A model generated the notes under the pieces. That model had not been told where the DNA came from and made no database searches. It was given only the letters and a program-made list of their open reading frames with translations. From Galeopsis tetrahit (taxonomy: Eukaryota > Streptophyta > Magnoliopsida > Lamiales > Lamiaceae): a stretch of 64,000 bases of DNA. The position numbers and the translations under genes are program-made. Location: the NCBI GenBank assembly GCA_963675135.1, contig OY776124.1, positions 13,716,677 through 13,780,676 of the forward strand, written 5' to 3'. Below, one piece after another: positions 11,893 to 22,593 of the stretch. Every line of letters starts with the position of its first letter. Within the stretch, counting starts at the first letter, position 1.

Positions 11893-12246
11893 ATCTCCCC
11901 CAATTTGGCCTTTCTACATCAACACTCCTAATGTTCACAACATTCAGAATTTTGATAAAGAAAACAATACCCATGATATTCAAAACAAATCAATATCAGT
12001 ATTTAACCAAACTAAATCACATCATCTAAGTCAAAACAAAGTACTTAGATTTTAAAAACAATAAAAACAGTAAATGTAGAGCAATGTATGTGGGACAGAA
12101 ATGTAAGCAACATAAGTAAAGCTTTTACAGATTGAGGAAATAATTGAAAGCAGTAAAGGGGAGGATTGGGCTGATATAATCAGTTGCATCTTCAAGAGTC
12201 TGCACGAACTCCCACATACTCTAGACTTCCTCACTCTTCAAAGCCT

Positions 12247-14232
12247 TCAAAGAGCTATATTGAGATCTCCATAGAGATCCTCAATATCTTGATCATCTTG
12301 AGCATCAGCATCTGCATCTTGGTTTGGAATCTGAATAGCACTTTCTTGTTGAGCTGGACCTGCATCTTGTTGACCTGAAATAGGATGAGTACCTGCATTG
12401 TGAACATTTGAGCTTACTCCCCCTGTTGAGGTAGAAAGTAGGTCCTCCCAGAAGCGTTTCTGAATGAGTAAGTCTTCAACAGTACTTTGAAGATTGGTGA
12501 TTGTGCCTTGAAGAATGTCCACTTCCCTTAGAATAAAGTGTGAGGACAGATAAACCGAGGCAACACAGCCTGAGGAAGGATGTGATGTGGAAGTTCATGG
12601 CATATTCGGATCAGCACTGTTGTGGGCATTAGGCTTCGGTATAGGTAAATCCACAATACGGTCACTACCACGAAGTAGGAGCTGTGGTGAGATGGAGAAA
12701 CTAGGAACATAGCCACTTATCACCTCAGTGTCCAATCTGTTGAATTGCTTATCTGCCAACAGCTTATACACCAAACATGGATACGGGAGAAGACCTTTAC
12801 CAGTCATATTGCAAGTGAAATTCATCATATTTTGAAATATGACATGGCCTAGATTGAATTGCTTCAGATGTCTAATCTTAAACATGAGGACAGCTTGTTC
12901 CAAGGTTAAAGTGGTGTTATTAGTTGTTGGTAACCAATTACAACATACAATTTTATGCAGAACAGAGTATAGGCTGTTTAATCTAGATGCAAGTAGTTTT
13001 GGTACCCAATGTGTAATCTTACCCCCTGTAAGTATACTAATCATGAAATCAAAGTCAGTGACCACTGGATCTTCCATAATCTTCGTTTTCAGCAGCATAT
13101 TGATCTTCCTAGGAGTAACAATAATTTCAAGACCCCGGAAAGGAACACAACCATATCTCCTAGAGTTTGTATCACCGGTTTTGGAACTTACATTCGCATA
13201 AAATTCATGAATCCAATCAACAACATACGGTACAGCAAACAATAAGGCATCCAAAATAGATCGTTCTTTAAACCAATCCAAGAGATTTGCAGCTTCAAAA
13301 TCAGAAATTTTCAGGATACGTTCGCTCATAATTGTCCTATTACGAATAGTTTTATAACGGGTGCTCTTGTGATCATTATACTCAACCTCATTATCACTAA
13401 AATCGGAGTCAGACGAAAAAAGTACCTCTTCTTCGGGAGCAGAGGCGTATGAACTCGAATCTGAAGAAGAGCTTTTGGATGTAGCCACTGGAGAAACAAC
13501 AGGTGGAGTTTTTCGAGCCTTTTTGGGTGCGGACTGAGGAATGGGGCTGTCTTCATCTGCATGCTCAACGGACACAGCTTCGGGAAAGTTATCGATGATA
13601 TCATCGATATTTTGAGGCTCCCCCTCAGAATCTGAGTTGGATACGATGATCGGTTGAGCTATGCCGCCGTCCGTTCTTGGCTTTTTCCTCCCAAAGTAGT
13701 CAACTCGTCTCCCAAGTGTCTTGTAAGAAACACGACGACCACCAGGCCATCTGCGAGTGACGGGAGCAGGGGCTTTTGCCGTGCCTTTTGCCGGTTTAGT
13801 GGGGAATTTCCTCTTTTGTCGTAACCATGCTATCTTTGCTGCTAAAATCTCACCATCAGACGATGAGGCGTCTTCCATGTGCACATCTTCTCTAAACATT
13901 GCATTGTCAAGAGTTTCTCCACCCAAAATAATTTTTGGAGAGGTTGTTCTGCGAGATAGGGCATCGTATGCCCGTTTCAATTTCTCGAAAGGGGTTCCAA
14001 GAGGGAATGATTTGTGTGCGATTGGTGATGGAGGAGGTGAGCGATTATCAACAGCAGCACTGTGTGACTCAAGGATGTTTGCATGTGCCATTTCTGAGCG
14101 GATATCTAAGGGATTGTACACAACGAGTGGAAGTGCAGAGGTTTCTGGTTCAAATGGAACAATCATGGTTCCAACAACAAATGATGGCGAACCAGGTGCG
14201 GGAGAGCTTGGAATTTCAGTGATAGTCACCAT
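12247..14232 (-). pseudogene. Extra ORF downstream of pol in copia element 1
   Basis: The open frame from the ATG at 14232 (MVTITEIPSSPAPG) runs 545 codons to a TGA at 12595-12597, then stays open in the same frame for about 115 more codons to 12247, so a single stop splits one ORF of about 660 codons. The first half is low-complexity, Ser/Pro/Lys-rich with acidic patches (SSSSDSSSYASAPEEE). Then comes a globular region (ILKISDFEAANLLDWFKERS to LPYPCLVYKLL) resembling the putative plant transposon protein family found near plant retroelements. The tail has a short predicted coiled coil (VDILQGTITNLQSTVEDLL). The frame is also open upstream to 14520, where an acceptor-like TTTTACTTTTACAG precedes 14348, so a spliced subgenomic RNA is possible. 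No enzyme motif or clear membrane anchor was seen. Confidence 0.7.
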
Positions 14233-15265
14233 TTTTGGATAATTTTGAGTTTCTGAGACGAAATTGCAGGGTAGTTGAGAATGGCTTGGTTGATTTTGAA
14301 TTTTGAATTGCGAAAAGCCAGGTGCTGTTCGATCAGAGTGATAAGAACCTGTAAAAGTAAAATTTAATTGATTAGACCCTTCGCATTCTGGAATGAAGAT
14401 AATCATAAAAAATCCAACCCAATTATACCAATTTTTTTTGAAGAAACACTTATGCCAAAAATTATAATCTGGAATGAGTGTTGCATAAACAGATGTAAGC
14501 TCGATGGTATAAAATAGCATTCATATGAGATCTATTTATAGAGGATTTCAGGCGGGAGTTGAAGCACGATTCTGTATGTGAAGAAATGGAGAGAGTGGAA
14601 GAATTAACTTCCCTCCATAAAAGTTCGTGTTGTTGTGGAAAATAATTACTGATAATTAAAAATAAAAGAAACGGATTAATAAATAACTGAACAGATAAAA
14701 TAATTAAATTCAAATAAATATTTGCAGATAATAAAAATAATAATTATCAGAAATTAATTAATTCTATAAATAATCAAAATCATAAGTCTGAATCAGGTGT
14801 TGAATAGATTGATGGCATTTTGTACATCTCAACACAGTTTTTTCATGAATTTGCTTCATATGTGTTGCACTTTAATTTTTATCACATTTACACATTGATC
14901 CATCTTTTCAAAAGAGTGCATCGTAGCAGCGAACTCTGTGCCCCATAGTTACTCAATGTATTTGTGTTTGATTTGATGCAGTATACATCACCTTTGGAAA
15001 AGAGAACATCGTAGTATCGAGCTCCGTGTCCCTAGTTACTCAGTGATTTTTAAAGCATCTAATTTGTGATTTCCTTTGCATTTGAGAGATTGTACAAGCT
15101 TTTCTCATATTCCACATGACTCAATTTAAGACATTTAGACTGAGATTATAAAGAATTATGTTAAATCTGACACTTACGAAATTTATACAAAGAAATAATT
15201 AAATGAACAATTCTGGTGTTGTCCCAAATGCTGCCGCATTTGGTACAACACTTTTGATACAGTGT

Positions 15266-18200
15266 TCAGATATTGCATAATCCAAGAGACTTCCTTAGAG
15301 AGGAAAATCTCTTATCATCTAAAGCTTTTGTGAATATATCAGCAAGTTGTTTTTCTGTAGAAACATATTCCAACTTGACCACCTCTTTTTCTACTAGATC
15401 TCTTATGAAATGATGCCTTATACTTATGTGCTTAGTTAAAGAATGTCGCACTGGATTCTTTGATATATTTATGGCACTAGTGTTATCACAAAAAACAGTT
15501 AGAGTGTCACAGGGTAAACCATAATCACACAACATTTTTTGTAACCAAAGTAATTGTGTACAGCAACTCCCTGCTGCAATATACTCAGATTCAGTTGTGG
15601 ATTTTGATACACATTTCTGTTTCCTGCTATGCCAAGATATGAGATTATTTCCCATGTAGAAGCAGCCACCACTGGTGCTCTTTCTATCATCAGCATCTCC
15701 TGCCCAGTCAGCATCACTGTAGCCAATTAAGGAACAATTTGTGTCCTTGTTGTACCATAAGCCTAAGTCACAAGTTCCTGCAACATATCTAATTATCCTT
15801 TTTACAGCATGCATATGAGATTCTTTTGGGTCAGACTGATATCTAGCACATAAACATACACTAAACATAATATCAGGCCTTGTAGAGCTCAAGTAAAGAA
15901 GACTACCTATCATTGATCTGTACAATGTTGGGTCAACATTTTGGCCAACACTGTCTTTACTCAGTTTCTGAGTTGATCCCATAGGTGTTTTCATATGTTT
16001 AGCATTCTCTAAACCAAACATTTTCACAAGATTTTTAGCATATTTACTCTGTGATATAAAGATACCATCATTTTGCTGTTTGATTTGCAAGCCTAAGAAA
16101 TAGTTTAAGTCACCAACCATGGACATTTCAAAGGTTGATGTCATTTCATTCACAAACAGTTTTAGCATATCATCACAAGTAGAGCCAAACACTATATCAT
16201 CAACATAAATTTGAGCTACCATAATATCATTTCTTTCATGCTTAATGAATAGAGTTCTATCAGCTTCTCCTCTAGTAAAACCAAATTCAATCAGAAAATC
16301 AGTTAATCTTTCATACCAAGCTCTAGGTGCTTGCTTCAAGCCATAAAGAGCCTTTTTTAACTTAAACACATGGTCAGGAAATTCTGGATTTTCAAAGCCT
16401 TTTGGTTGCTCAACATAAGCTTCTTCCATTAAGATACCATTTAGAAAGGCTGCTTTAACATCCATTTGATATAGTTTAATGTTGATAAAGCATGCAATAG
16501 CAAGTAAAAGTCTAATGGATTCTATTCTAGCAACTGGAGCAAATGTTTCATCAAAATCTACTCCCTCTACTTGAGTATACCCTTGAGCAACAAGCCTTGC
16601 TTTGTTTCTAATAATATTGCCTATTTCATCAGTTTTGTTTTTGAAAATCCATTTAGTACCAATAACATTTGTATGATCTGGTCTAGGTACTAAGGTCCAT
16701 ACATCATTCCTAACAAATTGATTCAACTCTTCATGCATAGCTTCTACCCAATGTTCATCATTTAATGCTTCTTTTACTGTTTTAGGTTCAATAGCAGAAT
16801 GATAACACTCATGATTTACCTTGTTACACACAGAAGTCATGCAAATAGATCTTACCACATCTTTTGGATTTATACCCAACCTTCTTCTGGTCTGAATTCC
16901 AGTAGATTGATCACCTATAATCCGCTCCTGTGGATGATTCTTTTGCACTCTCCTTGAAGGAGTTTTATGCAGATTGTACAGATTTTCTGGATTTTCTGTA
17001 ACTTCAGCAGATGTGTCTGTGAGTGTTCCCTCATTCTGTTCATCATCTTTGATCTGATCTGTTCTGTCAGTAATTATTGGACTATCAGCAAGGTCTGAGA
17101 CATCCTCTTCAATACTGTTTCCTGTAATACTTAAGTTATCATCAAAAACCACATTTACAGATTCTTGAACAGTATTTGTTCTGAGATTATAGATCCTATA
17201 TGCTTTACTATTCCTTGAATAACCAAGGAAAAAACCTTTGTCACTCTTAGAATCAAATTTATGCAATTGTTCTCTATCATTTAGGATGTAGCAAACACAG
17301 CCAAATACATGAAAATACTTAAGATTAGGCTTTCTATTATTCAGTATTTCATAAGGTGTACTATTAGAATCTGTTCTAATCAAGACTCTATTAGATATAT
17401 GACAAGTTGTATTTAGAGCTTCAGCCCAAAACCTTTTGGCTAAATTTTTAGAACATAGCATAACTCTAGCCATCTCTTGAAGAGTTCTATTTTTCCTTTC
17501 TGCTATCCCATTCTGCTGAGGTGTTTTAGGTGATGAGAACTCCTGTAATATGCCTTTAGATTCACAGAATTCAGTGAAAGCATTGTTATCAAACCCTCTT
17601 CCATGGTCTGATCTAATTCTACACACTTTAGAATTATAGACAGTCTTGAATCTTTTGCATAAAGTTTTAAAGACAGAAAAGGTTTCTGATTTTTCTTTTA
17701 GGAATTCTATCCATGTGAATCTAGAATAATCATCAACAATGACAAAATAATACATTTTTCCACCTATACTATCAATTTCCATAGGACCCATAAGATCCAT
17801 ATGAAGCAATTCAAAGCAATGTTGTGTAGAACACTGACCTAATAGTTTGTGAGAAGCTCTTACCTGTTTGCCTTTTTGACATGGTCCACAGATGTGATTG
17901 TCTGAAAATTTCAGCATTGGTAAACCTGTAACAGCTTTGAGTCTAATCAACCTATCAATCTGTCTATGATTAACATGCCCAAGTCTATGATGCCATAGTG
18001 TACTTTCATCAGTTTTCACATTATTGCAGCTCACTTTGGATTCAATTAAATAGCAATTATCAGCAGATCTATTACCCATCATAATGCAATCAGAATTTTC
18101 ATCTAGCACATAGCATGAATTTTTATCAAACTTTACATGCAAGTCATCATCACATAATTGGCTTATACTAATAAGGTTGGCAAGTAATCCATCAACATGT

Positions 18201-20365
18201 AAAACATTTGGTAATCTAGGAAATCCAGGAACATTTAAGGTTCCTTTACCAATGATCTTCCCTTTAGATCCACCTCCATAAGTAACATTACCACCATTAT
18301 AAGCTTTGTAATCAGATAGATAATCAATTTGACCTGTCATATGTTTTGAGCAGCCACTGTCAAAGTACCATAAACCAGGAACACATGCTTTCAAAGACAT
18401 ATGCACAACATTACATATAGTATTTTTAGAAATCCATTCTGTTTTCTGTGAATGTTGCTTTGTGTGTGGTGTCATTTTAGACAATCCAGAAGCATTTAAA
18501 TTCTTCTGTCTTTTTAAACAATAATAAGCTTTATGTCCCTTTTTAAAACAGTAGTTACACACAAGTTCTTTCATATTGACAAGACTTTTCTTTGAAACAG
18601 TAGCATCATCAGCTTTGACAAAAACAGTAGATCCAATACTTTGAGATTTAAGAACTGTTTTACCTTTATAACCAATACCTGCTTTCCTTGTATTGTTGAG
18701 CAGCAGTGATTCATCCAATTTTGCTTGTCCTTCAGAGAATTTCTTGAAGCTTAAAGACACTTCCTTCATCTTTTCTTCAAGTTTTTCAATCTCACAATCC
18801 TTCTTGGTTAGAACACTCTCAAGTTTTAAAACAGAATTTCTTAAATCATCATTTTCAAATGTTAAAGATTTGATAATACGATTTAATTTTTCAGTTTCAG
18901 AATATGAAATGTGTTGTTCTTCATTTGTCAAAGGATTTTTATAAGAATATTTTCTGAAATCAAGAACAGATACTTCTAGTCTATCTTTTAGATTAGAAAT
19001 TTCTTTATCTTTCTTTGTTAAAAGACTTTCCAGCTTGAACACAGTATTAGATAAGTCTTGAATATCAGCAGCTTTTCTGGATGTACCTGTCTCTGTAACA
19101 GAACTTGTGAAACAATTAAATTCTGGAATTTTATTACTCAGTGATTTCTCAAATGATGGCTCATCTGTCTTCACATCATAGTAAAAATCATCCAGATCAT
19201 CATCAAAGGTATCATCATAAATAATTCTAGCAGAAAAAGCTTGTTCAATGTCTTTTTCAGGATCATGCTCAACATCAGATTCATCACTTAAAGTAGCACT
19301 GAAATTTAGTTTCTTTTTCAGAATAGTGTTAGCACATTCATTAGCATAATGACCAAATCCAGAACATGCATCACATTTAACATTCTTCCTATAATTTTGG
19401 TCAGACTTAAATCTGTTTCCTCTTTCTAATTGTCTAGAAGGATTAAAGGTGTTTTTCCTAATAGGCAATTGTTGATTATTAGTAATCTGAACCTTAGGTT
19501 GAAAGTTGTCTTTGAACTTTTTATTCTTCATGAAGGTTTTAAACTGTCTAGTCATAAAAGCCATGTAATCAGGATCATTATAGTATTCCTCAAAGTTTTC
19601 TTCATCAGAATCAATTTCAGTAACATAAGGGGATTTTCCAGAACTGGATGTTGCACATAATGATGCATCACCTTTGAAAATAAGTAGTTTCTTTTCATTA
19701 TCAGTCTTTTCAGATATGTTCATCTCATAAGTTTTCAAAATACCAATTAATTCATTTTGACTCAGCACATCTGTATCTTTAGCTTCCTCTATAGCACATA
19801 TCTTAGGTTCAAAACGTTTAGGAACTGATCTAAGAATTTTATGTACTAACCTTGTATTAGAGATTGGATCACCAAGAGAATGAGCTTCATTTGAAATCTC
19901 AGTCAGCTTTTCATTGTAAGATGAGATGGTCTCATCTTCTTTCATTCTCAAATTTTCGAATTTTGTTCCAAGCATACGAAGTCTGGTCCTTCGTACACTG
20001 TCCGATCCTTCACAATGTTCTTGTAATCGATCCCATGCATCTTTGGATGAAATGCAGCTTGAAATGATTTTGAACATTGATGCATCAGTTGAGGTGAAGA
20101 TTGCATTCAACGCCTTTGAATTGTAACTAGCTGTTGTGATTTCTTCGGCTGTCCAGTCGAGCTCTCTCTTGATTCGGGCTTCATTGTCCTCATCCGCAGC
20201 AGTTCTTGGCTGAGTCCAGCCAGCAAGAACACTCCTCCATGCTCTTTCATCAATAGATTTGATGTACATCCTCATTTTAGGTTTCCAGAAGGCATAATTT
20301 GTGTCATCCAGAATTGGAGGTTTTAGTGCGGGCGAAAGTGGATACTCCATTGCAAATAAACACAC
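15266..20365 (-). CDS. Ty1/copia gag-pol polyprotein, intact (1699 residues)
   Basis: One uninterrupted frame encodes all proteins for reverse transcription and integration. In order: copia-type gag from residue 1; zinc knuckle CX2CX4HX4C at about 331-344; a coiled-coil spacer with an internal duplication (LESLLTKKDKEI / LESVLTKKDCEI); a second zinc knuckle at about 602-615; aspartic protease DSG near 667; integrase zinc-binding HHRLGH...CGPC near 795-840 and catalytic D, D, E at HMDLMGP, IRSDHGRG and IAERKNRTL; reverse transcriptase with QMDVKAAFLNG near 1300 and YVDDIVFGS near 1387; RNase H with SDADWAGD near 1548 and TTESEY. The protein ends DIFTKALDDKRF plus a short tail, as in the family. 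The likely start is the Met at 20365 or the one five codons later (MEYPLSPALKPP), about 50 bp inside the 5' LTR. The integrase-RT order identifies Ty1/copia. Confidence 0.96.
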   Translation of the reverse strand: MCLFAMEYPLSPALKPPILDDTNYAFWKPKMRMYIKSIDERAWRSVLAGWTQPRTAADEDNEARIKRELDWTAEEITTASYNSKALNAIFTSTDASMFKIISSCISSKDAWDRLQEHCEGSDSVRRTRLRMLGTKFENLRMKEDETISSYNEKLTEISNEAHSLGDPISNTRLVHKILRSVPKRFEPKICAIEEAKDTDVLSQNELIGILKTYEMNISEKTDNEKKLLIFKGDASLCATSSSGKSPYVTEIDSDEENFEEYYNDPDYMAFMTRQFKTFMKNKKFKDNFQPKVQITNNQQLPIRKNTFNPSRQLERGNRFKSDQNYRKNVKCDACSGFGHYANECANTILKKKLNFSATLSDESDVEHDPEKDIEQAFSARIIYDDTFDDDLDDFYYDVKTDEPSFEKSLSNKIPEFNCFTSSVTETGTSRKAADIQDLSNTVFKLESLLTKKDKEISNLKDRLEVSVLDFRKYSYKNPLTNEEQHISYSETEKLNRIIKSLTFENDDLRNSVLKLESVLTKKDCEIEKLEEKMKEVSLSFKKFSEGQAKLDESLLLNNTRKAGIGYKGKTVLKSQSIGSTVFVKADDATVSKKSLVNMKELVCNYCFKKGHKAYYCLKRQKNLNASGLSKMTPHTKQHSQKTEWISKNTICNVVHMSLKACVPGLWYFDSGCSKHMTGQIDYLSDYKAYNGGNVTYGGGSKGKIIGKGTLNVPGFPRLPNVLHVDGLLANLISISQLCDDDLHVKFDKNSCYVLDENSDCIMMGNRSADNCYLIESKVSCNNVKTDESTLWHHRLGHVNHRQIDRLIRLKAVTGLPMLKFSDNHICGPCQKGKQVRASHKLLGQCSTQHCFELLHMDLMGPMEIDSIGGKMYYFVIVDDYSRFTWIEFLKEKSETFSVFKTLCKRFKTVYNSKVCRIRSDHGRGFDNNAFTEFCESKGILQEFSSPKTPQQNGIAERKNRTLQEMARVMLCSKNLAKRFWAEALNTTCHISNRVLIRTDSNSTPYEILNNRKPNLKYFHVFGCVCYILNDREQLHKFDSKSDKGFFLGYSRNSKAYRIYNLRTNTVQESVNVVFDDNLSITGNSIEEDVSDLADSPIITDRTDQIKDDEQNEGTLTDTSAEVTENPENLYNLHKTPSRRVQKNHPQERIIGDQSTGIQTRRRLGINPKDVVRSICMTSVCNKVNHECYHSAIEPKTVKEALNDEHWVEAMHEELNQFVRNDVWTLVPRPDHTNVIGTKWIFKNKTDEIGNIIRNKARLVAQGYTQVEGVDFDETFAPVARIESIRLLLAIACFINIKLYQMDVKAAFLNGILMEEAYVEQPKGFENPEFPDHVFKLKKALYGLKQAPRAWYERLTDFLIEFGFTRGEADRTLFIKHERNDIMVAQIYVDDIVFGSTCDDMLKLFVNEMTSTFEMSMVGDLNYFLGLQIKQQNDGIFISQSKYAKNLVKMFGLENAKHMKTPMGSTQKLSKDSVGQNVDPTLYRSMIGSLLYLSSTRPDIMFSVCLCARYQSDPKESHMHAVKRIIRYVAGTCDLGLWYNKDTNCSLIGYSDADWAGDADDRKSTSGGCFYMGNNLISWHSRKQKCVSKSTTESEYIAAGSCCTQLLWLQKMLCDYGLPCDTLTVFCDNTSAINISKNPVRHSLTKHISIRHHFIRDLVEKEVVKLEYVSTEKQLADIFTKALDDKRFSSLRKSLGLCNI

Positions 20366-20404
20366 ACTCTAAGCAGAATCTCTACTTAGTGTATCAAGTA
20401 GTTG

Positions 20405-20416
20405 GCTCTGATACCA
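20405..20416 (-). other. Primer binding site (initiator Met-tRNA), copia element 1
   Basis: On the coding strand TGGTATCAGAGC follows the 5' LTR after two bases. It is complementary to the 3' end of plant initiator tRNA-Met, the usual primer for Ty1/copia minus-strand synthesis. Confidence 0.93.
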
Positions 20417-20418
20417 AC

Positions 20419-21215
20419 TGAAAGTGTGCGTGCGTGCGATATACAGAGATGTTGTCCTTAGTGTTGGCACACACGAGACAACAATGAGCAGCGGAATTTA
20501 AACAAACACTTTGCAAAGAGTATTTCAAAAATTGTGTAGATTAAATAATTAATCTACACGAATCACTTATATTATCTCTTAATATTAGTGAAACAAAATC
20601 AACAACCTTGTAAGGTTTTGAACAATTACAACTCTAATCGAGTTCGAAAAGTTACTAGAAAAATACGAAACTATCTCCCTTATAGATCTAACGTACTTCC
20701 CTAATAAACGACTATGATTAAATACACAAATATTCGGGCTTATAAGTGTGCACTAATCTACAAGAAAGAACAAAGTGTTTTTCTAACTAGAAGCGTCACG
20801 CATTCCATAGATAGTAATCGAGTTTAGCTTTCTCTCTTGTTGTATTTTGGAATGAAGGCAGTGTGGTCTATTTATAGCCTTCAAGTCGAACTGCCTTGCA
20901 ACTCCTATAACTCCCTTGATCAATCTTGGCCATTGGATCAAAGGTAGTTTCTTGTAACTTCCCTTCACACTCCATAATTGTAGGAACTTCCATAGTTGTG
21001 CTTAGAAACTTCTCACTCCCATGCAACTGTTTGACCTGGGTGTTGCCCACGTCTTCTACCTGCATTTGGGACATCACTAAGCAACACAAGTTAAGTAAGA
21101 GTTAGTAAAGGGAGAAAGGACAAATTCTGATGTTGTGGTAGGTGTTGGCACATTCAGTACAATATGTAACTGAAATGTTGGATTATAAAATGCAACACCT
21201 ATTCCAACATCAACA
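20419..21215 (-). repeat. 5' LTR of copia element 1
   Basis: Pairs with 11097-11892. Differences seen are TATCAG/TATTAG, GTGATTTT/GTGTTTTT, TACAAC/TATAAC, CTGGTG/CTGGGTG, TAATAAAG/TAGTAAAG and AGGGCA/AGGACA. It should drive transcription leftward through gag-pol. Confidence 0.95.
20869..20876 (-). promoter_or_regulatory. LTR TATA box, copia element 1
   Basis: TATAAATA on the coding strand, preceded by GAAGGC and conserved in both LTRs. It is the best candidate for the core promoter of the element; the transcription start would be about 30 bp further left. Confidence 0.6.
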
Positions 21216-21220
21216 ATCAC

Positions 21221-21400
21221 TCTAAATTAAATAATCGATGAGTCCACCATTTAACTAGGGAGGCAACCTTAGCTCCTTACTCTCACGATTGAGTCTGGAG
21301 TTCTTTTTCATCGACAGAACTAATGGGGGATAGATGATAGAAGCATTCATGACTTATTTGTAATCTCTATCCTGTGTTCTACCTCAGAAAAAAAAAAAGT
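21221..21400 (+). pseudogene. L1-type LINE, 3' end and poly-A (segment 3 of 3)
   Basis: After the copia insertion the LINE resumes with a degenerate RNase H C terminus (HHLTREATLAPY, then VWSSFSS) and ends in an A-run at about 21388-21400, the expected LINE tail. The three segments total about 2.4 kb. A target-site duplication could not be identified. Positions 21401-21778 beyond it are AT-rich with no feature seen. Confidence 0.75.
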
Positions 21401-21778
21401 TTTGCTTCAAATTTATTTTATCAAGAGTTGTTGACTATAGAGTCAACACCTAGTAGAGTAAACAAATGTAGCATAAGAGGCTACACAATTGTCTCCTTAG
21501 CATTCGTTGATGACACATGCAATTACCACAGTTTTGAATTTTAAAATTTGAGTTAATTGTTTGAACAATCACTGAGGGTGAAGACGTAATTTGCTTTAAA
21601 AAAAAAAACTGTAGAATACAAATCTCAATTTTTTCTTCAATTTTTTTGTCATCTCGTTTATCTATCGAATTCTTTTAATTAATAGAGATAATGAGGAAGC
21701 AAGGTACTAACAAGTTCAGATAATGGATAAATTTGATTTCATTATATATCGAATCGTTTGAAGTTTGAAGCACAAAAT

Positions 21779-22318
21779 TCAACGAGTAAAAGCATAGAAA
21801 ACAAAACAAACATAAATCAACAATCCAGAAGGCACCAAAATCATCAAGGGCACCACCGCGCCGTACCCCTGTTTACTCCCCCCACACCCCAAAACCCCCA
21901 GCTTAATCTGCACCACATTCACCAACGCCAGCATCAGAAACACCGACCCGCAAACCGACCCGACCGCCGACACCACGTACCCTACCCGGAGACCCGTTTT
22001 GTTGACATGGGCCAGATCGACGCCCCGGAAAGCCCTGTTTTCGAAATGCCCCTCTCGGGCCAGCCTGATGACCTGCTTCAGGCCCAGAGCCACGAGGCTG
22101 GAGAAGAGAAAGCAGGCGAAGGAGTAGACATGGAAGGCCACCAGATTTTCTGCGACCTTCGGGCTTGGAGAGCATCCGGGCTGCTGGACCGGGTCGATTA
22201 GGCTGTTGTTCGGGTCGGTCGGGTTCCAGGCGAGCCCGATGAACACCGCAAGTGTGAAGAGGGAGTTTACATTGACGATGCCGTCCAACGCCGTGATGTG
22301 GATGCTGGTGGCCGACAT
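21779..22318 (-). CDS. MEE60-like small membrane protein
   Basis: A single-exon ORF of 179 residues begins MSATSIHITALDGIVNVNSLFT and contains AVFIGLAWNPTDPNNSLI. I recognise it as the plant family named after Arabidopsis MATERNAL EFFECT EMBRYO ARREST 60, of unknown biochemical role. Four hydrophobic segments are visible: about residues 14-33, 65-85, 108-135 and 150-176, with the polar loop QPGCSPSPKVAEN after the first and a basic loop (RLAREGHFENRAF) after the second, consistent with an integral membrane protein. The start is supported by the conserved N terminus. Length and frame look complete. GC content is much higher than the flanks. Just upstream on the coding strand are an ATATAAAT at 22343-22350 and a CCAAT at 22354-22358, but the TATA lies too near the ATG to be certain. 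Confidence 0.8.
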   Translation of the reverse strand: MSATSIHITALDGIVNVNSLFTLAVFIGLAWNPTDPNNSLIDPVQQPGCSPSPKVAENLVAFHVYSFACFLFSSLVALGLKQVIRLAREGHFENRAFRGVDLAHVNKTGLRVGYVVSAVGSVCGSVFLMLALVNVVQIKLGVLGCGGSKQGYGAVVPLMILVPSGLLIYVCFVFYAFTR

Positions 22319-22593
22319 TTCGGCGAAGATTTGGATCCGGCGATTTATATTCTATTGGCTCATTGAGTGTGTGTGTGTGGGTTTAGCTGAGATTACACGC
22401 AACCGTGTGTAAACGGGGTATGTGTGTGTGTAAAAAAGTTAAGAGAGAATTGCTTTTTCGTACAACCGATGTCGGGGCCCGTATTACGGTAATCGGGCTA
22501 AAAGCCCATCGAAATTTGGGTTGAAAAGATGGTAGTAAGGAACCAGCACAGCCCATTCCATTTTTAGTCATTTTGGGAGAGATAACAATAAAA

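Larger units (their letters stand above)
11097..21215 (-). mobile_element. Full-length young Ty1/copia retrotransposon, 10.1 kb
   Basis: A complete minus-strand element inserted in the LINE, with 5-bp target duplication ATCAC at 11092-11096 and 21216-21220. The 796/797-bp LTRs begin TGTTGATG and end CACTTTCA on the coding strand. They differ by five substitutions and one single-base indel (about 99.3% identical), which points to recent insertion. In element order: 5' LTR, Met-tRNA primer site, gag-pol in one open frame, a noncoding spacer of about 1 kb, an extra ORF, polypurine tract, 3' LTR. The extra ORF carries one in-frame stop; the rest looks potentially functional. Confidence 0.95.

Noticed and set aside
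13757..14242. Plus-strand ORF of 161 codons inside copia 1
   Set aside because: Antisense to the extra ORF of the element and without recognisable motifs.
21758..22201. Plus-strand ORF of 147 codons over the MEE60-like gene
   Set aside because: Shadow of the real minus-strand gene, which has conserved sequence and membrane segments.
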